Source of the DNA: an uncultured Oscillospiraceae bacterium
Lineage (GTDB): Bacteria > Bacillota > Clostridia > Oscillospirales > Oscillospiraceae
DNA length: 64,000 bases
Direction of reading: 5' to 3'
Assembly (NCBI GenBank): GCA_934631005.1
Contig: CAKTXA010000006.1
Coordinates: 1 to 64,000 of the forward strand
The translations under genes were made by a program, and so were the position numbers. Each line of letters starts with the position of its first letter. Position 1 is the first letter of the stretch. Under the pieces are notes generated by a model. The model worked only from the letters and a program-made list of their open reading frames with translations. It was not told where the DNA came from and ran no database searches. Shown here in pieces: positions 62,242 through 64,000 of the stretch.

Positions 62242-63405
62242 ATGAAAGCCATTATAAACGGAAAACTGGTCTTCCCGGAGCGGATCATCGACGGCAGCGT
62301 CCTCATCGAGGGCGGGCGCATCGTGGCCGCGGGGCAGGTGGACATCCCGGCGGACGCGGAGATCCTGGACGCGGCGGGGCTTTACGTCGGCCCGGGGCTG
62401 ATCGACCAGCACTCGCACGGCTATCAGTGGCATGACATCGGTATTTCCGTCAATGACGATCCGGCGGGCGCGGCGCGCGGGCATCTGCTCCACGGCACCA
62501 CGACCTACATCCCCAGCTCCGACTACGGCGACGCGGCGGCGGTGCAGCTGGGCATGATCCGCCGCAGCATCGACGCCATTCAAAACGACCCCGGGACCAC
62601 CATCCCCGGCATCCATCTGGAGGGGCCGTTCATCAACAAGCGCTACGGCTCCTGCCCCGAGCGGGCGCTGGACTATTCCGACGAGATGTGCGAGCGCTTT
62701 TTTGCGCTGGCCGCGCCGTATGCGCTGCACTGCACCTACGCGCCCGATCTGCCGGATGCGCCGCGGCTGGAGGAAAAGCTGTGCAAATACGGCATCCGCC
62801 CCGCCATCGGCCACACCGAGGCCGGGCCCGCCGACATTGAGCGCGCCGTGGCGCGCGGGGCCACGATCTTTACCCATCTGTACGACGCCAACGGCAACTA
62901 TCTCGGCATGGCCGAGGCCGCCAAGCGCACGCAGCATCCGCAGGAGTGCACGGCGGACATCGCCCTGTCCATCCCGGGGATGTACTATGAGCTGATCTGC
63001 GACGCGCACGGGTTCCACGTGTCGAAGGTCAACGTCAACGCCGCGCTGCGCGCCGCCGGGGAGGATCATATCATCCTCATCACCGACACGTTCGTGGAGC
63101 CGTCGGACGGCATGGGCAAAAATCTCGACCCCGAGAGCGACGTGAACTACGACTTCCGCGGCACGCTCTCCGGCAGCCGCCTGACGCTGGCCCGCGCGGC
63201 GCGGAACTTTATGCGCTTTACGGGCGCGGACGTGCGCGTGGCGTTCAAGTGCGCCGCCACGAATTCGGCGAAGGCGCTGGGGCTGTATGACCGCGTCGGC
63301 TCCATCGAGGCGGGGCGGCTGGCGAACATCCTGCTGGTGGACGCGGGCTTCCATGTGAAAAAGATCCTGCTGCGCGGCGAAGAGCTGCCGCAGATCCGGG
63401 ATTGA
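62242..63405 (+). CDS. N-acetylglucosamine-6-phosphate deacetylase-like amidohydrolase (NagA family)
   Basis: 387 residues, NagA length. Metal motifs: LIDQHSHGY (HxH), HLEGPFIN (glutamate ligand), GHTEA, THLYDAN, HGFHVS and ITDTF (catalytic aspartate), all at NagA-like spacing. NagA deacetylates GlcNAc-6-phosphate. Departures such as THLYDAN for THLFNAM and DAHGFHV for DGxHVH suggest a different N-acylated sugar. It is 5 nt after the DppF-type gene, so it is part of the transport operon. NagA here and the NagB-like gene at 47936 are not adjacent. Confidence 0.85.
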   Translation: MKAIINGKLVFPERIIDGSVLIEGGRIVAAGQVDIPADAEILDAAGLYVGPGLIDQHSHGYQWHDIGISVNDDPAGAARGHLLHGTTTYIPSSDYGDAAAVQLGMIRRSIDAIQNDPGTTIPGIHLEGPFINKRYGSCPERALDYSDEMCERFFALAAPYALHCTYAPDLPDAPRLEEKLCKYGIRPAIGHTEAGPADIERAVARGATIFTHLYDANGNYLGMAEAAKRTQHPQECTADIALSIPGMYYELICDAHGFHVSKVNVNAALRAAGEDHIILITDTFVEPSDGMGKNLDPESDVNYDFRGTLSGSRLTLARAARNFMRFTGADVRVAFKCAATNSAKALGLYDRVGSIEAGRLANILLVDAGFHVKKILLRGEELPQIRD

Positions 63406-63414
63406 CAGAATGCC

Positions 63415-64000
63415 ATGCATACCTATATGATAAAAGAGCGGACGGGCGGCGCGATCGACTGGGCGCGTGTGCCGCAGGCGCGGCTGGAGCACGCGCTGGT
63501 GCAGCCGCCCGCGCCCGTCGCGGCGGCGGCGCAGCTGTGCTGGGACGACGCGGGCCTGTACGTCCGCCTGACGGCGCGCGAGCCGGAAATTCTGGCCCGC
63601 TTTACGGGCGACACAGACCCCGTCTGCCGCGACAGCTGTCTGGAGCTGTTCCTCAGTCCGCTGGCGGACGATCCGCGGTATTTTAACATCGAGCTGAACC
63701 CCAACGGCGCGTGCTTTTTCGGCTTCGGGCACGGGCGGGCGGACCTCATCCGCCTGCACCCGTGGGACGTGCGGCAGCTGCTCGCCATCGAGCCGTTCCG
63801 GGAGGGCGGTCTCTGGGGCGTGACGTTCTGCGTGCCGCAGCGCGTGATCCGGCTGTTCATGCCGGGCTTCACGGTGCACGCCGGGCTGCATATGCGCGCG
63901 AATTTTTACAAGTGCGGCGACGACCTCCGCTCGCCGCATGAGCTGTGCTGGAGCCCGATCACAAACGGCGTGGCGGACTTCCACCAGCCGGCGTTTTTTG
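63415..64000 (+). CDS. Carbohydrate-binding family 9-like protein (2), truncated by the window end
   Basis: 195 residues are visible from ATG 63415, with no stop before the window ends. It aligns with the protein at 46768: LCWDDAGLYVRLTARE, SCLELFLSPLADDPRYFNIE, LNPNGACFFGFG, MRANFYKCGDD and VADFHQPAFF. It has no signal peptide. It follows the NagA-like gene by 9 nt, in the same operon. The start has no strong ribosome-binding site; an internal ATG (63427) is possible. Confidence 0.8.
   Translation, partial: MHTYMIKERTGGAIDWARVPQARLEHALVQPPAPVAAAAQLCWDDAGLYVRLTAREPEILARFTGDTDPVCRDSCLELFLSPLADDPRYFNIELNPNGACFFGFGHGRADLIRLHPWDVRQLLAIEPFREGGLWGVTFCVPQRVIRLFMPGFTVHAGLHMRANFYKCGDDLRSPHELCWSPITNGVADFHQPAFF

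Overview
The window is a high-GC (about 60% or more by eye), low-oxygen Firmicutes-type chromosome segment. Gene families and order point to a gut Clostridia of the Oscillospiraceae/Ruminococcaceae kind: dgt-dnaG-rpoD, the large Gram-positive SRP RNA followed by dnaX-ybaB-recR, acetate kinase, strong AGGAGG ribosome-binding sites and TTG/GTG starts. The assignment is an inference; no 16S rRNA is present.

Left part (1-20 kb) is housekeeping. A minus-strand trio (ymdB-like, SbcD-like nuclease, YhaN/SbcC-like ATPase) joined by ATGA overlaps lies divergent to an ECF-like sigma factor with a membrane partner. Then come ackA (minus), tmcAL, rpmE, hflX, yigZ-like, dgt, dnaG, rpoD, acpP, the SRP RNA, dnaX, ybaB and recR, and a minus-strand aminotransferase. 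Gaps hold a modular family of inverted repeats ending in a conserved TTCGTCGTAACGTAGGGG end.

Middle part (21-50 kb) is a sugar-catabolism island: two ribose-type ABC importers, four Gfo/Idh/MocA dehydrogenases, two DegT-type aminotransferases, two nearly identical PIG-L deacetylases, two SDR dehydrogenases, a cyclase-like hydrolase, a TIM-barrel isomerase, a neutral-ceramidase-like protein, a cytosolic CBM9-like protein, a diverged NagB-like protein, one AraC and two ROK regulators. tRNA-Thr and tRNA-Tyr close this part.

Right part (50-64 kb) continues the theme: an EamA transporter, a FucI-like isomerase, a DUF4432 epimerase-like protein, a PocR-AraC regulator, a class II aldolase, a five-gene Dpp/Opp-type importer, a NagA-like deacetylase and a second CBM9-like protein cut by the window end.

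Read together, 21-64 kb looks like uptake and breakdown of one or more N-acylated (amino)sugars. There is no glycoside hydrolase, sugar kinase or PTS component, but there are many NAD-dependent sugar dehydrogenases, deacetylases and aminotransferases. I infer oxidation/elimination and deacylation chemistry rather than hydrolysis. A palindrome, ATTCNTAAA-N5-TTTAYRAAW, next to three promoters suggests that the two PIG-L modules and the NagB-like gene form one regulon.
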